Numbered from the stretch's first letter, positions 51,259 to 63,658 are shown. The stretch: DNA of 64,000 bases from Gari tellinella (GCA_922989275.2 OV277864.1:51521550-51585549); one strand, 5' to 3'. Translations and numbers: made by a program. The notes: generated by a model from the sequence alone, not told the origin.

Positions 51259-51794
51259 TACACTCAGCACAAAAGGAGACGCACAATTTTTATCAAAATT
51301 TATTTTTTTGTAGAAGAAACGTATTTCTGAATTGTTGATAAATCATTATTGAATTAGTAGCATCACAACCTGTACTAATCGGTGCGATGTTTTAAACAAG
51401 CTGTAGTTAATTATTTCGCTGCCAAATTAATCGTGAGGTTTTACCCCTTCACCGTTTCATTGTCGTCTGCTTTAATTTTGTTGTTTGCAAGATCGTTTCA
51501 AAGTAAAATTCAATGTAGAATGACTAAAATGAAATCGATAATAGTGTCAAACAGTTTGGATCCTGATCAGACGCCGCGTTACGCGGCGTCTAATCAGGAT
51601 CCAAACTGTTTGCAAACGCTTTTTGGCGTCATTAAGAGGGAAAAGGTTACTGTTTTTTGAGTATTTTTTTCTGAACTTGTTGCATAATTAAATAAATCTT
51701 GAGATATGGTCTTTCTTTTCTAATTTTCTTCAAAAAAAAGGTATCTTAATCTGCGCCTGAGCACGATGTGCGTTTCTTTTTGCACTGAGTGTAT
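51259..51794. repeat. MITE family H, copy H2 (reverse), carrying a family A element
   Basis: TACACTCAGCACAAAAGGAG and CGTTTCTTTTTGCACTGAGTGTA ends. The right arm holds the inverse of the H1 left arm (TTAATCTGCGCCTGAGCAC). A family A element with a near-perfect hairpin (CCTGATCAGACGCCGCGTTA) fills 51407-51655. Confidence 0.7.
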
Positions 51795-52318
51795 GTCCTA
51801 CACCTAAGAAACTGCTGTAATTTTAAGAATATGGACAATGAACTTTTACTCTGCCTGGTCAAGCTTCAAGTTGTTAAATCTCGAAGTATGTTCAGATATT
51901 GAATAATTCTTGGTTTAATCTTTAGCTCAAACTTTCGAAATAATAACGGTGCTTTTTATTGAAATTGTTAAAATGACGTATCTAGCTTATCTTACCTGAA
52001 ACTGTGTGAAACTCTTAACGATATATGCTAAACGGCAAATTCTATACTTTAAAAAAATACATGGATTCTAAACAAGATGATGATAATGAATAAGACATGA
52101 TAGTTATGAAAAAAATTAGTTTAACTATTGATTCATATGCGTACGTGCTGCCACCTGATAACAAAAACAATGTATTATGCTAAAACGTTTTGTTATTAGA
52201 ACTACTTATTGAATGTAAATGTTTAGGTTTATCACCACCAAATACAACAAAGTAGCATTTCGTTGACTGCCTGGTTCCAAATCAGACGTCAAGATGCACA
52301 CTGGCAAACACTCGCGAT

Positions 52319-52677
52319 GTACAGCGTCCATCTCTAAACCGACACCCAATGGGAGACAAAAGTGTGTGCGTTGTTCGAAGGGAGTCATTATAGGGGGGAT
52401 TGGCTTAAAAATGCACATAGCTTGAATCTAGATCAGACGCTGCGCCACGCGGCGTTAAATTTAGATTTCAAGCTGTTTGTCACTCGTCATTAAATTTTTT
52501 TTCTGCAAATTGTCCTATGTGTGACTTTGGGAAAACAACACGCGACAGTTTCAAGCAGAAGATATTGCAGAAGTGGTAGTGTTAGACATAACATTGTATT
52601 AATAAGGGAACAGCGGCAAGGGTCGTTGTAAGGAGGGAGTCGTTGTTCTAAGGGTCGCTGTACAGAGGGAACACTGT
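52319..52677. repeat. MITE family E, copy E3
   Basis: Left TACAGCGTCCATCTCTAAAC, right AGAGGGAACACTGTA. Hairpin AGCTTGAATCTAGATCAGAC ... TTAGATTTCAAGCTG at about 52410-52470. AAGCAGAAGATATTGCAGAAG and GTCGTTGTAAGGAGGGAGTCG follow. Confidence 0.65.
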
Positions 52678-52784
52678 AGTTACGGAACATTGTAAGTTTG
52701 ATCTTTGACATAGGCACTCAAAAGTCGTTAGTCACAATGTGGAAGTTGAAGCTCCCTTTTTCATTCCAGCATTGAAATGTAGTA

Positions 52785-53029
52785 CAGTGGGGAATCTCTT
52801 ATTCTTTCCCGATAAACGCGTTTACGCGAAAACTATTTTTTCTTTTGCAAACAGTTTGAAGCCAGATCAGACGCCGGGTAACCCGGCGTCTGATCAGGCT
52901 CCAAATGTTTGCCACCAAGATAAACATGAAATAACAGAATTGTCCAAAAGTTGTTATTTTATACGTTTTAGTGCTTTGCGTTTGCGTACGTTTGCGTTTA
53001 AACGGGAAAGAATAACAGATTCTCCACTG
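52785..53029. repeat. MITE family B, copy B7 (reverse orientation)
   Basis: TA|CAGTGGGGAATCTCTTATTC and ACAGATTCTCCACTG|TA ends. Full hairpin GCAAACAGTTTGAAGCCAGA ... CTGATCAGGCTCCAAATG. Same orientation as copy B2. Confidence 0.8.
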
Positions 53030-53195
53030 TATAAGTTTGACGCGTTGTCAGTGTATTATTATACCCCAAGTAGATGAGCTCAAAAAATGTCATATTCATG
53101 TAATTGGACACACGTAACATCTCATTGAGTGAGGTAAAAATAAAAAGAACCCCGTAGTTTTTCTCAATATGAAATTAAGACAAAACATCTAACTA

Positions 53196-53399
53196 CAGTA
53201 GAACCTCTCTAATACGACCACTAAATTTTGCTAAATACCATGTATTTAAGGCAGGTGACTGCTTAAATCAAGGTTACATTGAAGCAGAAAGCTCCTTCAG
53301 GAGCTTTCTGTTTCACTGTTACCTTGTTTTATGCTGTCACCTGTCCTTATTCAATCAATTAGACTTCATTTTCGCGATCGTAACATAGATGTTCAACTG
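53196..53399. repeat. MITE family D, copy D5
   Basis: TA|CAGTAGAACCTCTCTAATAC left end and GATCGTAACATAGATGTTCAACTG|TA right end. Hairpin AAGCAGAAAGCTCCTTCAGGAGCTTTCTGTTT with outer AAGGTTAC / GTTACCTT arms. Confidence 0.75.
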
Positions 53400-54422
53400 T
53401 ACATAATGTATACAGTGTATATCAACGGACTGATTGTTTAGTGAAACGTTTCCATTGCATCAAGTCCGGTGCTTGCATTGATTACCAAGCGACAATTAAA
53501 CCGTGCATTTCCATTTCCAAGGAAAATGGCAATGTATCTTTACCGTTGAATAAAATAGTTTGATTGATATGATTTTGGTGTTCGGTATAATGGAATTAAT
53601 AAAACATCCCACAGATGGTTATAGAACTGAATGTCACCGTTGACAAGTTAATGTCAACCTAAGATTAACGCTTCTCGGGTGATCATTCTATTCATCTGTT
53701 GGATGTGATATTTAAATAACACAACTGGATGTAGAGTTGTTTCATGTGTATACAGGGGGTTACACTGTCCCCTCTACAACACCCAATCCGAGACACATAT
53801 TTTGTTTACTCTTAGAGAAGGGAGTTGTTTTAGTGAGGGCTCTTTTAAGCGTCATTGCGAGTGAAAGGATTCAGTGCACTGTTCAAAAGTAAAGTGACAA
53901 CTATATTTAATTCATTACATTCGGAGCATCGTGCTACAATCGTAGTAAACGATGTTTATTTACGCTGTCATTGATGCCAAAAAGCGACTTAACGGGCGTC
54001 TGATCAGGATCAAAACAGTTTAATACTCGTAAATACATTTTTTTAATCAAAACAGTTCCAAATCTGACTTTAAAAATGGATCTTTTGCAGACAGCACTAC
54101 CAATTCAGTCGATATGTTGGCGGTAATAGCGTTGAAGCAGGCACTAAAACTTAGCAGCGAAAGAGTTAATATCTAACAAACTGTTATGTGACATAAATGT
54201 TTGATAACAAATTAGCGTTGTATGATATGTTTAAGATCAGTCGGTCGTGAAATTTGATTTCTGATATGCAGGTATTGATATAGAAAGAATACATGCATAG
54301 CAAATTGTAAAAGTACAATTCTCTGGCCTCCTAGATAAGAGAATATCAACAATATCCGGTGTAACGCCTGTCGGTATTGCTCCGTGTCGTTTCAAACAAC
54401 GACCAATGTATTAAATATTCTT

Positions 54423-54670
54423 TTTAACCCTTTCACTCTCAATGACATAATTAAGCGCATTTTGGAAACAGTTTTGATCCTGATCAGACACCGCGTAACG
54501 CGGTGTCTGATCAGGATCAAAACTTTTTGCATCTTGTTTTGAAATCAGGTCAGTTATACTGCCTTTTATCTAACTTTGAAACGATATTACAGACAACAAT
54601 ATTGAAGTAGACGACAAGATGGCGGTGAAGGGTCAAAACCTCAAGATAATTTTGATTATGAAAGGGTTAA
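54423..54670. repeat. MITE family A, copy A7 (best preserved)
   Basis: TTAA|CCCTTTCACTCTCAATGACA and GATTATGAAAGGG|TTAA. Perfect hairpin TTTTGATCCTGATCAGACAC / GTGTCTGATCAGGATCAAAA around CGCGTAACGCG. TTAA duplication and CCC-start ends match piggyBac-type elements (inference). Confidence 0.8.
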
Positions 54671-55576
54671 GAGAACAAGCGTCATTCTGTCCCGCGGAAA
54701 CATTTCATCGGTATTTATAACTACAGCCACAGTGAAAATAGTTTGAAATCTAGATCTGATAAGGATAAAACAAAATTGGCATATGTATTGATGTTTTGAA
54801 TAAAATGTTCTGCAGTTAACATTCATTGTATACAGTGGTAGCAGACACAAACATGCCAACAGTTTGGAACCAGCTCAAACAATGCGTTATGTGGCATCTG
54901 ATCGGGATCTAAAATGTTGCAATTTACCATTGTAGGATAGTGTAAGGAAGTGAAGGGGTTATTTAGTTTACAATCATTTTTAAAAGACGATATATATCAG
55001 TAGTCAAGGTGTTGGTTTTCTGACTTTACAAGAGGTGCATTCATTGTAATTTAAGTAAGAATATACACGCGTTCCTTACTATAAATGATCATATCGTCCT
55101 GGCCATTCCGTCACCTTCTTCCCAAGTTGGTTTCAATCCTATATTTTGACATAGCTACTCGTCTCAGATTAGACTTGGCACCATGCCGATTTGTTAGATG
55201 CCATGCCAATATTTCTTGTGCCACACAATTTTTTACTCTGAATTACACTTATTGTCCCGAAAACAGATAGAAGACATATCAGTACTCGGCCTTAAGAGAT
55301 AAGAACTTACTAGGGACCTGTCGATGCCTAATTGTAATATGAATATTTTATAGGACCGGCATGAACAATAAACAAATATTGTATAATCAACAAACAAGTT
55401 CTTTCCCGACACAGAATATTGAATTACTTTTTTTATTACTATAGCTGTAAATATGTCTTCTTTTAGGGGGGTTTATTGGATATGAAATGCCTCGTACATT
55501 GGATCGAGAAAATGGTAAAGATAAATCCCTCTTTCGCTGAACTTAGACATCGCCAAGAAACTTTGTTTAGTTCTTA

Positions 55577-55790
55577 ACACATTCAACCCTAGTGACGAGT
55601 ATACTCGTCATTAACAGACAGTGTACATTTTAGGAGTACCTTTATCATATGCCTCTGATCAAGGTCTGCACTGTTTGTCAGTTTGCAAGATATTGTTAAA
55701 ATCAACCCTAAATATTCAAAAATGGACTAGACTTAATTGGACAATGGAATTGTCTATTAAAGTTACAGTGATGAATGAGTTAGATATAAA
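55577..55790. repeat. MITE family F, diverged copy F4
   Basis: TAACACATTCAACCCTAGTGACGAG begins the reversed family. GTGTACATTTTAGGAGTACC, ATCAAGGTCTGCACTGTTTG and AAAATGGACTAGACTTAATTGG match the other F copies. No central hairpin remains. Confidence 0.5.
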
Positions 55791-56129
55791 AATTGTTTAT
55801 TCCTGAAATCTGTCATAGGTAGAGGACTGATAATAACATTATTTAACATTCAAATAAATCCCACCTAAATAGCATTAATGTTCCAATAAACAGCATCTTA
55901 CAAACTGTAATAAGCAGCCAGTAGAAAAGTCAATTTGGAGAGGCCGTCACTTTATTTGTTGTGTTGCTAAATAAAATTGCAATGCTATAAAATATAAAAA
56001 ATTGCATCGTTTTGAATATTCAGACAAATGATATTTTTTTAGTTCTATATTGGTTGCAATTAAACAATAGTCTAAACACAAATGTGTTTACATGTATTTT
56101 GAAATGTATGAAGCAATAACACTTTAACT

Positions 56130-56528
56130 GTACACATTATGGCAATCCCTCCCTACAACGGTCCTCCCAGCAACACTGCCCTCCTTAGAGTGCTTTCTGC
56201 TGCTCCCTAATCTATATTTTTTTTTGTTTCAATGCTTTCATGCTGCAAAATCATCTGTTAAAAAACATTCTGCTGTTTTTTTTCTCAAAATTACAGATAT
56301 ACATTATACATTTTGATAAAACATAAAGACTAGTGACAACCAACTTAAACTAAGATCAGACGTCGCGTTACGTGGTGTCTGATCTTGGTTCAAACTGTTT
56401 GTAATTTTAGGCCAAGACACAGACAGTGCTCTAAGCGTATTTATTCCCTCCATATAACAACTCCCGCTAATCAACACACATAATCATTGTCTCCAGTTAG
56501 GTGTTGTTGTAAGGAGGAAGTGCAGTAT
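56130..56528. repeat. MITE family E, copy E4
   Basis: ACATTATGGCAATCCCTCCC left end, GTTGTTGTAAGGAGGAAGTGC right end. Good hairpin AAACTAAGATCAGACGTCGC / GTGTCTGATCTTGGTTCAAAC at about 56346-56398. Confidence 0.65.
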
Positions 56529-57416
56529 CAATTATCGAAACATTCAACATAGAATACCACCCAATTAAAGTGAAGTACTCCTATTATTTCTAGTGGATAT
56601 GGACAATTATCAAATCTAGCCTGGAACTTTGTAAGTTAATGGTTTATACTTGATTGTTTTGATGTAAATTCTTTTCAACTTCACCATCTTATTTCACTAT
56701 CTGATCTGACTCACAACCGTTTGTACCAACATCAGTATTCGGAGAAGAATCGTATTCAGTGCAAGATAGTGACTCCAAACCGTTTATTACCTTGTTAAAA
56801 GTGCAACAATTGAAATGATAACACAAGGATTTTAACTTGCGAATGTATCTTAACACATTTCCTGTCATCAGGATCTAAAGTGTTTGCAAATATCAGTTGT
56901 ATTTGGGGTAAGGCAGTGGAGGGGTTAAACAAATCAGTATAACATCTATTTTCACGACTATACTGTAATACTCTTGCACGTTTAAGCGATGACAACTTCT
57001 ATATCGGCGATCGTACACGCAATCCTTGCCGAGTAGTGTTGTATTGGATAATTTACCTAAGTCCTACTATGAAGCTATCAAAATGGCACTGCTTTAAATG
57101 GTTCCGTCTTAACGTTAACGCAATGTACAATGATGTATGTGTATCAACCCCTTCTTTACCATAACGTAATCTCCCAAAACACTTGTAGTTTGCTTTTAGT
57201 TATCAAATTCAAGTTTGAGGTATTATGCATAATATTCAATGTTGCTCCTGATCAGACGCTGCTTTACGCAATCTTTAATCAGGATCCAGATTGTTCAGAA
57301 ATAGTAATGAAACGCGGAGTAATGCAGTGAAGGGGATAATTAATTTATTCTTATTCTTTCAACTAACCTTTTATTTAGTACGATACAGAATGACTGACAA
57401 TATCTGTGATTCATTT

Positions 57417-57665
57417 TAACTCTTTCCTCCCTGAAAATTAAAATTAAATTCCAGTTTCCATTTTAGTCTAGTCCCTTTCTGACTTTTAAGGGTTGATTTT
57501 GTCAATGTTTGGTATTATGACAAACTGTGCAGACCCTGAACAGAGGGCTCCTTTCGGAGCCCTCTGATCTGGTTCTTCAATGTTTGCATAGGACAAGTGT
57601 ACTATCCACATGTGCCTTGTTTGAAAAGGACGCCTATATGCGGGACTAGGGTTCATAGGGTTAAG
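57417..57665. repeat. MITE family F, copy F3
   Basis: TTTAACTCTTTCCTCCCTG left end and GACTAGGGTTCATAGGG|TTAA right end. Hairpin GAACAGAGGGCTCCTTTCGGAGCCCTCTGATC at about 57537-57568, followed by TTTGCATAGGACAAGTGTAC. Confidence 0.75.
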
Positions 57666-57772
57666 TAGGACGATTATTCTGACAGAGGCACTACGTTTAT
57701 GAAGAAGGGGTTTGTCCCACAAAACGTCCTACGATACAAACGGTCGTAAGACTAAATGTGTCATTACATATA

Positions 57773-57978
57773 CAGTAAAACCTCGCTATTACGACCACTA
57801 AAACGAAGGCTAATTGATTGTATAATAGACAGGTGACAGCCTAAAGCAAGGTGACAGTTAAACAGAAAGCTCCTAAAGGAGCTTTCTGTTTTACTGTCAC
57901 CTTGCTTTAAGCGGTCACCTATCGTAAACACCCTAATAATTAACATAATTTAGTGGTCGTAATAGAGAGGTTTTACTG
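57773..57978. repeat. MITE family D, copy D6 (complete)
   Basis: TA|CAGTAAAACCTCGCTATTAC and GTAATAGAGAGGTTTTACTG|TA: about 30-bp inverted ends. Central hairpin AAGCAAGGTGACAGTTAAAC with AGAAAGCTCCTAAAGGAGCTTTCT centre, 57842-57909. TA duplication suggests Tc1/mariner-type mobilisation (inference). Confidence 0.85.
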
Positions 57979-58515
57979 TACTTTATATTTCTCTATATAA
58001 GTCCGTCTTGTTACTTCTCTTCTGGATCGTCTTTTTAAGACGAGTCTGTGAAGATGCCATTAGACAGTATTAGATGGAGAAATAAATAATAAATGAGATT
58101 TTTAGAAATTGACTTACGACAGTATTTGTCGTACGACGTTTCTTAAGATGGGCCCCTGGCTAATTTCTGTGCCTTACAGTCACTGTCTAATATGGTATGC
58201 GTAGGAATACAGACACATCTGACCTATTTCTTGCAAGTATAATGCTTTGGGCATGTTGTGCAATTGAATGCTATAGACACAATTAACATTTAATGACTTA
58301 TATGTCTTTGAAGTCTGAAGTGTTTTTGTATTTCTACACCAATTTGTCTGTTTTGAATTGAACTATAAAATAGAAATTATGTAAGATTATTTTCTTTATA
58401 TTTTGATAAACATTCCATTCCTGAAAATATTTCCTGAAAATATCAACACTTTGAACTTTAAATTTATGTCTTTGGAATACTATTTAGCATCTTAAAGTTG
58501 GCAAGACAGAAACTA

Positions 58516-58682
58516 TAACACTTTCACTCTCAATGACGCCTTAAATCGCGTTTGAAAACAGTGTGGGTCCTAATCACACGCCTTAAATCCAACTTTGAAA
58601 CGTGTATGGCAGACAACAGAACTGAAGCAATCGACAACATAGCGGTGAAGGAGTAAATATCTCCCGAATAATTTGATCTTAA
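58516..58682. repeat. MITE family A, hairpin-less copy
   Basis: AACACTTTCACTCTCAATGACG, AAAACAGTGTGGGTCC and CTTTGAAACGTGTATGGCAGAC are A-family blocks. The second hairpin arm is gone. It shares its right border TTAA with copy C8. Confidence 0.5.
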
Positions 58683-58930
58683 CCCTTTCCCTTATAGAAG
58701 CGACTTTTAGCGCATTCATTTTATTCATCCGCCAAAGAAAATAGTTCCATTTTATACTGTTATGAATATGTATCATAAGAATTTTTTTCTATATCCTAGC
58801 AGATATTAACTTAAAGCAGGCTGAAAGTAAAGCAGAATGCGCCCTAGGGCGCATTTTGCTTTACTTTTAGCCTGCTTTTATAGGTCACATATCTTAAATA
58901 CTAGAAACAGGCTATGAGTTAAAGGGTTAA
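58679..58930. repeat. MITE family C, copy C8
   Basis: TTAA|CCCTTTCCCTTATAGAAGC and GGCTATGAGTTAAAGGG|TTAA. Hairpin AAAGCAGGCTGAAAGTAAAG around GCGCCCTAGGGCGC. It retains the uninterrupted TTAA (58894-58897) into which C7 inserted in C6. Confidence 0.8.
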
Positions 58931-60130
58931 AAGGGTTGATACTCATGATCTCACATAATTGTAAGAGAGTAAGAACACCAAAGCATTGTACTATCTGATG
59001 AGTTAAATAAATATTTAGCAATTATATGTGTTATCTGTTACAATGATGGAAATGGCTATAAGCCCTGCTCGTTAGGAAATATAGCATCAAGCATTGATTT
59101 AACAGTTATGAAATGCAAAATGTCTATATCAAACATTGTATGACATTTAATATGCTCGTTAAATGATACAACTTGATTTGATAGTAAAGCAGATATTTCT
59201 AGGAGCCGTCAGAGGGAATACTAAACACATCATCATCCCAAATAACTGATTAGGAGTACAGAGGTTCTCGGCAAATTAAATTATTAGGGTATGGTAATCC
59301 ATAGGCCTGACGAAATGCCAAAAGGTTGAACAACACCACTCACCCAGGCCTAACAATAGACTGTTCCATTTGATATATCACTACAGCCATTGTTAAATGG
59401 TGTATGGCGGATGTAAAAGGTCTCCCCGTACTTTACTCCAATGTATTATCACATAAAATAATGCACACCCACACATATGACCCAAATTAGTTAACCCTGA
59501 TACCTCCCTACCATCCGAGTGTTTATTTGGCTCAATTGCCGTAAAGGATCTTATATTCTTATTTGATAAGGTTGTCCTCTCTACCAAGAACAAAAAGGCA
59601 GGCATTCCGGTGGTTTTGGTCTACTCGCTGGTTCGTAGCGAGGGCCTTGTCAATGTAAGGGTTGAGCTTGACTTTTGATATCCGTTTTTGCAAAATAGCT
59701 TGTCCGAAACATACACCAAGAAGACCAAATTTTGTGTTTTTTAAAATATAAGGACGGCAAAGTGTCACATACAATTTTAGGTCCCTGTATCGTGTCACTT
59801 AATTTTAATTTTATAACAAATTTGACAGATGCAGGTTTACTTCATCGCATCGGCTAGATATACAAAATTTGATTCGGCAATACATCCGAGGATGGTATCT
59901 TTCATTAGAATAAAATGATCACCTTCTAAAACAACACACACTTGGAGACAAAGATCGTTTGTGTTGTTCGGAGGGTGTTTTTATAGAGAGGGAAAATTAG
60001 AAAGCTTCGTGTGTCGAGCATGAATAGGCTTACATAAGATAACGGCTTGAACCCAGATGAGATGCATACATGTAACTGTTCTACACTCTTCTTTATGTAT
60101 CTTCTATCTCAATGTTAACTACGGTTCTTT
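58931..60130. other. Intergenic, one E-family fragment
   Basis: 59930-60090 has ACAACACACACTTGGAGACA, TTCGGAGGGTGTTTTTATAG and CTTGAACCCAGATGAGATG, an eroded E copy. The rest shows no supported gene. Confidence 0.45.
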
Positions 60131-61475
60131 GAGAAAACAAGAGGCCAACGGGCCATATTTTCTCATATGTGAATAGCTTACGCATTGGAGATAATTTTTT
60201 ATGATGCTGGGCGGGGTATTTTATAACCATATGAGCAGTATTTAAACAATACCGATAAAGGACCTGTAGACTATGTGCACCAACTATCTGAGCTCTGTGG
60301 CTTTAGATAAGAAGACTTTTTAAAATCTCATTAAAAAAATATGTTTTTAGCTCAGCACAGTGACTTAGAAATGTTTCTGACCAGAACCATTTCCTCAATA
60401 TTTTTAAAGGACATATAGAAGGGTGACCATACCAACGATCAGGTCATATCAGTTTCAGAGGTGAAGATGTTTTAATGTGTCATTATATAATTCTATGTAA
60501 AAACTGTGACCCATAATTTAAATAATTTTGATAGAGGACTTGTAGACGATGCTATGTGCCATCTATCTAAGCTCTTTGGACAGGGCTTTTAGACAGGAAG
60601 AATTGTTAAGTGTTTATTGAAAGTTCATATTTATAGCTCTTGTGGCCTAGATCTGCAACAGCCAGAAACCTTCCGAGAAGAAGATGTTTCCGAGAAGAAG
60701 ATGTTTGAAAATATCACAATATATTTCTGTGTAAAACTGTGACCCCTGGGTGTTGCCAATTTTTACGAGGGGACATAATTGGAATAATGTTCACAGAGGA
60801 TCTGTAGACAATGATATATGGCAATTATTTAAGCCCAGTGTACTATGGTTTAAGACAAGAGGATGTTCAATGTTTTCACCGAAAAAATATAATTTTAGAT
60901 CTGTGATTTGTGACCTAGATATTCAACGAACTGCAAACCACTTCAACAACATTGGTTAATGATATTTAGAAGTTTTACCATACCTAATATCAAAGTTCTG
61001 ATTATTTAAGTACCAAAAGAGAAAATGTTTTAAAAGTTTACTATATAACTACACATATGGTACCTGTGTTATGTAAAACTGTGAACACCGAGGTGTGACA
61101 CATTTTGACCACAGGGTCATCATTTGAAGTATCTTGATAGAGGACCTGTATATAATGATATGTGTCAAATATCTTAGATCTGATCCTAGTAGTTTTTGAC
61201 AGGAATTCTTTTTAAGGTTCCTTTTCACTTTGGTCGCCATTTTACCTGAGTTCTACTATGTTTTTAATTATTTAAACAAATTTAAAACAACTTGGTGTGA
61301 GGAACATACTTGTAAAATTTGGTTAAAATGTGCCAATCTGTCAAGGAGGATATTTCATTTGAATCAATTGTTAACGACGACACAAGAAGCAAAAAGCACA
61401 ACGGACGACAACGGACGACATACACAGGTTCATCCCAATAGCTCACTTTGTGCCTTTGGCTCAGGTGAGCTAATT
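60131..61475. mobile_element. Tandem-repeat element of bivalve type (AACAAGAGG ... CAGGTGAGCTAA)
   Basis: Begins GAAAACAAGAGGCCAACGGG and ends CCAATAGCTCAC ... CAGGTGAGCTAA. Between lie four diverged ~280-bp units built on TGTGTAAAACTGTGACCCCT, ATAGAGGACCTGTAGACAAT, ATCTAAGCTCT and a final CACAACGGACGACAACGGACG tract. I recognise this layout as a dispersed non-coding repeat common in bivalve genomes. Superfamily not determined. Frames at 60750-60959 and 61230-61529 are not genes. Confidence 0.6.
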
Positions 61476-62015
61476 AAAACACCAACCGATAAGTTTAAGC
61501 AGACGTTGTTGTATCAGTACAATCGTTAGTTATACATGACTTTATCGGGGAACATGTAGCGGCAAGCATTTTTGTAACAATTATTTGTTCGGAGGGTCGT
61601 TGTAAAGTGGAACGAGAACTGTAGCTTGTAAACATTTGGACAGCCTATTCAACTGTTGTTATTATTGTACAAATCATTTTAATCACACATCAGTTTATCA
61701 AACAAGATGCAAACTAGATAACAAACAGTGTATATCTTGATCAGACTGCCCATCGGGGGCTCAGACCTATGTGTCCCAATAGTAAGAATCATTACGGCAC
61801 CTGTATTTGCAAATGGTTGTCTACATCGAATACGTTAAGAATTGTCGTTTGGTTAGAAATACAACAAACGCGATAAAGGGAAGATTTGACCTTATTGGTC
61901 ATTTTACTAAATTCAAAATACCTGCGTTAAAACATTTACTGATTGAACCATCTAAACGTCGGTCTTTCCCCTACTTTTGTACTTTTACATATTGACCGCA
62001 TGTGACGAAATCTCC

Positions 62016-62277
62016 TTAACCCTTTCACTGTCAATTTGTCGTGTATTTTTACCCCTTCATTGTTTCGTTGTCTTCTACAATTTCATTTTCTGGAAGATCG
62101 TTTCAAAGTAAGATTCAGTGTAGAAGTAAGATTCAATATAGAATGACTTCAAACATATCGATACGATTGGCAAACAGTTTTGATCCTGGTCAGACGCCGC
62201 GTAACAGTTTGGATCTAAAATGTTTGCAAACAAGCCGTTAGGCGTCATTGCAATATAAAAGGCTTAACCCATTACCC
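62016..62277. repeat. MITE family A, copy A8 (reverse), abutting C9
   Basis: TTAA|CCCTTTCACTGTCAATTTG ... GATCGTTTCAAAGTAAGATTC (partly duplicated) ... GGCAAACAGTTTTGATCCTGG ... GGCGTCATTG ... AAAAGGC|TTAA. The last TTAA (62274-62277) is also the first TTAA of copy C9. Confidence 0.65.
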
Positions 62278-62515
62278 CATAAATACGCATTTTTACGACT
62301 TTAATTTATTCCTCCACTAAAGGAAATAAATCCAATTTATACAGTCAGAAATATGTAGCAAAATAAATATTTTCTATATTCTATCAGATGATAGCTTTAA
62401 GCAGGCTGAAAGTAAAGCAGAGTGCTCCCTATGGCGCAGTCTGCTTCACTTTCAACCTGCTTTAAGTAGTCACCTGTTTTCAAAACTAGAAACATGCTAT
62501 GGGGTAATGGGTTAA
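62274..62515. repeat. MITE family C, copy C9 (complete)
   Basis: TTAA|CCCATTACCCCATAAATACG and GCTATGGGGTAATGGG|TTAA: 14-bp perfect inverted ends. Hairpin TTAAGCAGGCTGAAAGTAAA / TTTCAACCTGCTTTAA at about 62395-62465 with an imperfect centre. Confidence 0.82.
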
Positions 62516-62732
62516 TCAGTGTCATACGTGGCACAATTTGAGATCAGTGTTTATTCGAAATAGAGATTATAATAAATCCTAAATGTACTGACAACTCACT
62601 ACCAGACAATAATAATAGCCAGTAGTTTTTAGACGCTAAATGTTTACCTTTGCTCTGTATTTATAAACCACATGTTGTTAGAGAGTACAAAACATCTGAA
62701 AAGTGCGGCCGCGAAACTCAAGTTTGTTTAAC

Positions 62733-62975
62733 CCATTCAGCGCTAGAATAAGCGTGAGTTTGTTTACCCCTTAATCGTGACCTTGTCGTCTAATTCAGTA
62801 TTGTTGTCTGAAAGATCGGTTCAAAGTAAGAATTAAGGAAGTGAGATTTAAGAAATATCGAAACGAATATCAAGCAGTCAAGATCCTATGAAGGTGCAGC
62901 GTTACGCGGCGTATGATGTGGATTTTAATTGTTTGCAAAGTCGAATTTATGGGTCTCCGACGTTGAAATGGTTAA
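62733..62975. repeat. MITE family A, diverged copy
   Basis: CCATTCAGCGCTAGAATAAG, TACCCCTTAATCGTGACC, GATCGGTTCAAAGTAAG and a decayed hairpin (CAAGATCCTATGAAGGTG / GGCGTATGATGTGG). Confidence 0.4.
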
Positions 62976-63118
62976 ATCCATCTAGTCTGGAGTGATCAGA
63001 TCTAGGGTGATGTATTGTTTGACAAATGGTGCATTCACTTAGCAAGTCATGGCAACTGTCCATGATAATCCTACCAATCATCGCAGACAACGTTAAGTAC
63101 TCGCAGAATGCAGGCAGC

Positions 63119-63258
63119 TTTTGTTCTGTTGGGAATCAATAACTACGGAATTTGGTATGTTAGAGACAGATGTAATGCTTCTTATGCTGAACAAAGGAAC
63201 GACAGGAAGCTTTAAGGTTATTATCTTTATCAGCATTAATTTACGCAACCCGATGTCT
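63119..63258 (+). pseudogene. Possible decayed SLC22-like exon (doubtful)
   Basis: One frame reads FCWESITTEFGMLETDVMLL, then MLNKGTTGSFKVIIFISINL and RNPM. The M-L-x-K-G-x-T-x-S-F-x-V-I pattern followed by I-x-L-x-x-P resembles helix 10 of SLC22 transporters (compare the exon at 386-503). The ELYPT motif is not intact and no partner exons were found in the remaining 740 bases. It could be a fragment of a duplicated transporter gene, or chance. Confidence 0.22.
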
Positions 63259-63461
63259 TTTCGAGATATCAATATTACTACATACATACAGTACATATAT
63301 CGACAATAACACATATGACAGTAGCGTATACTTGGAGTAAAAATCCCTAAAAATTACAGTTTAAATTCAAGTTTTCTCGTTAGATTTACTTTTTGAAAGT
63401 CTCTTTAAAATTAATGTTTTACATCGAAGAAGTTCTAAGTCGCTTATTAACGTTTATAAAG

Positions 63462-63658
63462 TTAACCCTTTCACTCTCAATGACGATTAAAACGCGTAAC
63501 GCGACGTCTTATAAAGATCCAAATTGTTTGAAACTCGTCTTGAAATTTCTTATTTTTTTAAATTTGAAATGGTATTGCAGACAACAAAACTGAAGCAAAC
63601 AACAATGAAACGGTAAAGGGGTGAAATCTCCCAAAACATTTTGATCATGAAAGTTTAA
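63462..63658. repeat. MITE family A, copy A9
   Basis: TTAA|CCCTTTCACTCTCAATGACG left end; AAATTGTTTGAAACTCGTCTTG; ATTGCAGACAACAAAACTGA; GAAACGGTAAAGGGGTGAAA; ATCATGAAAGTTTAA right end. Only one arm of the hairpin is kept. Confidence 0.65.
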
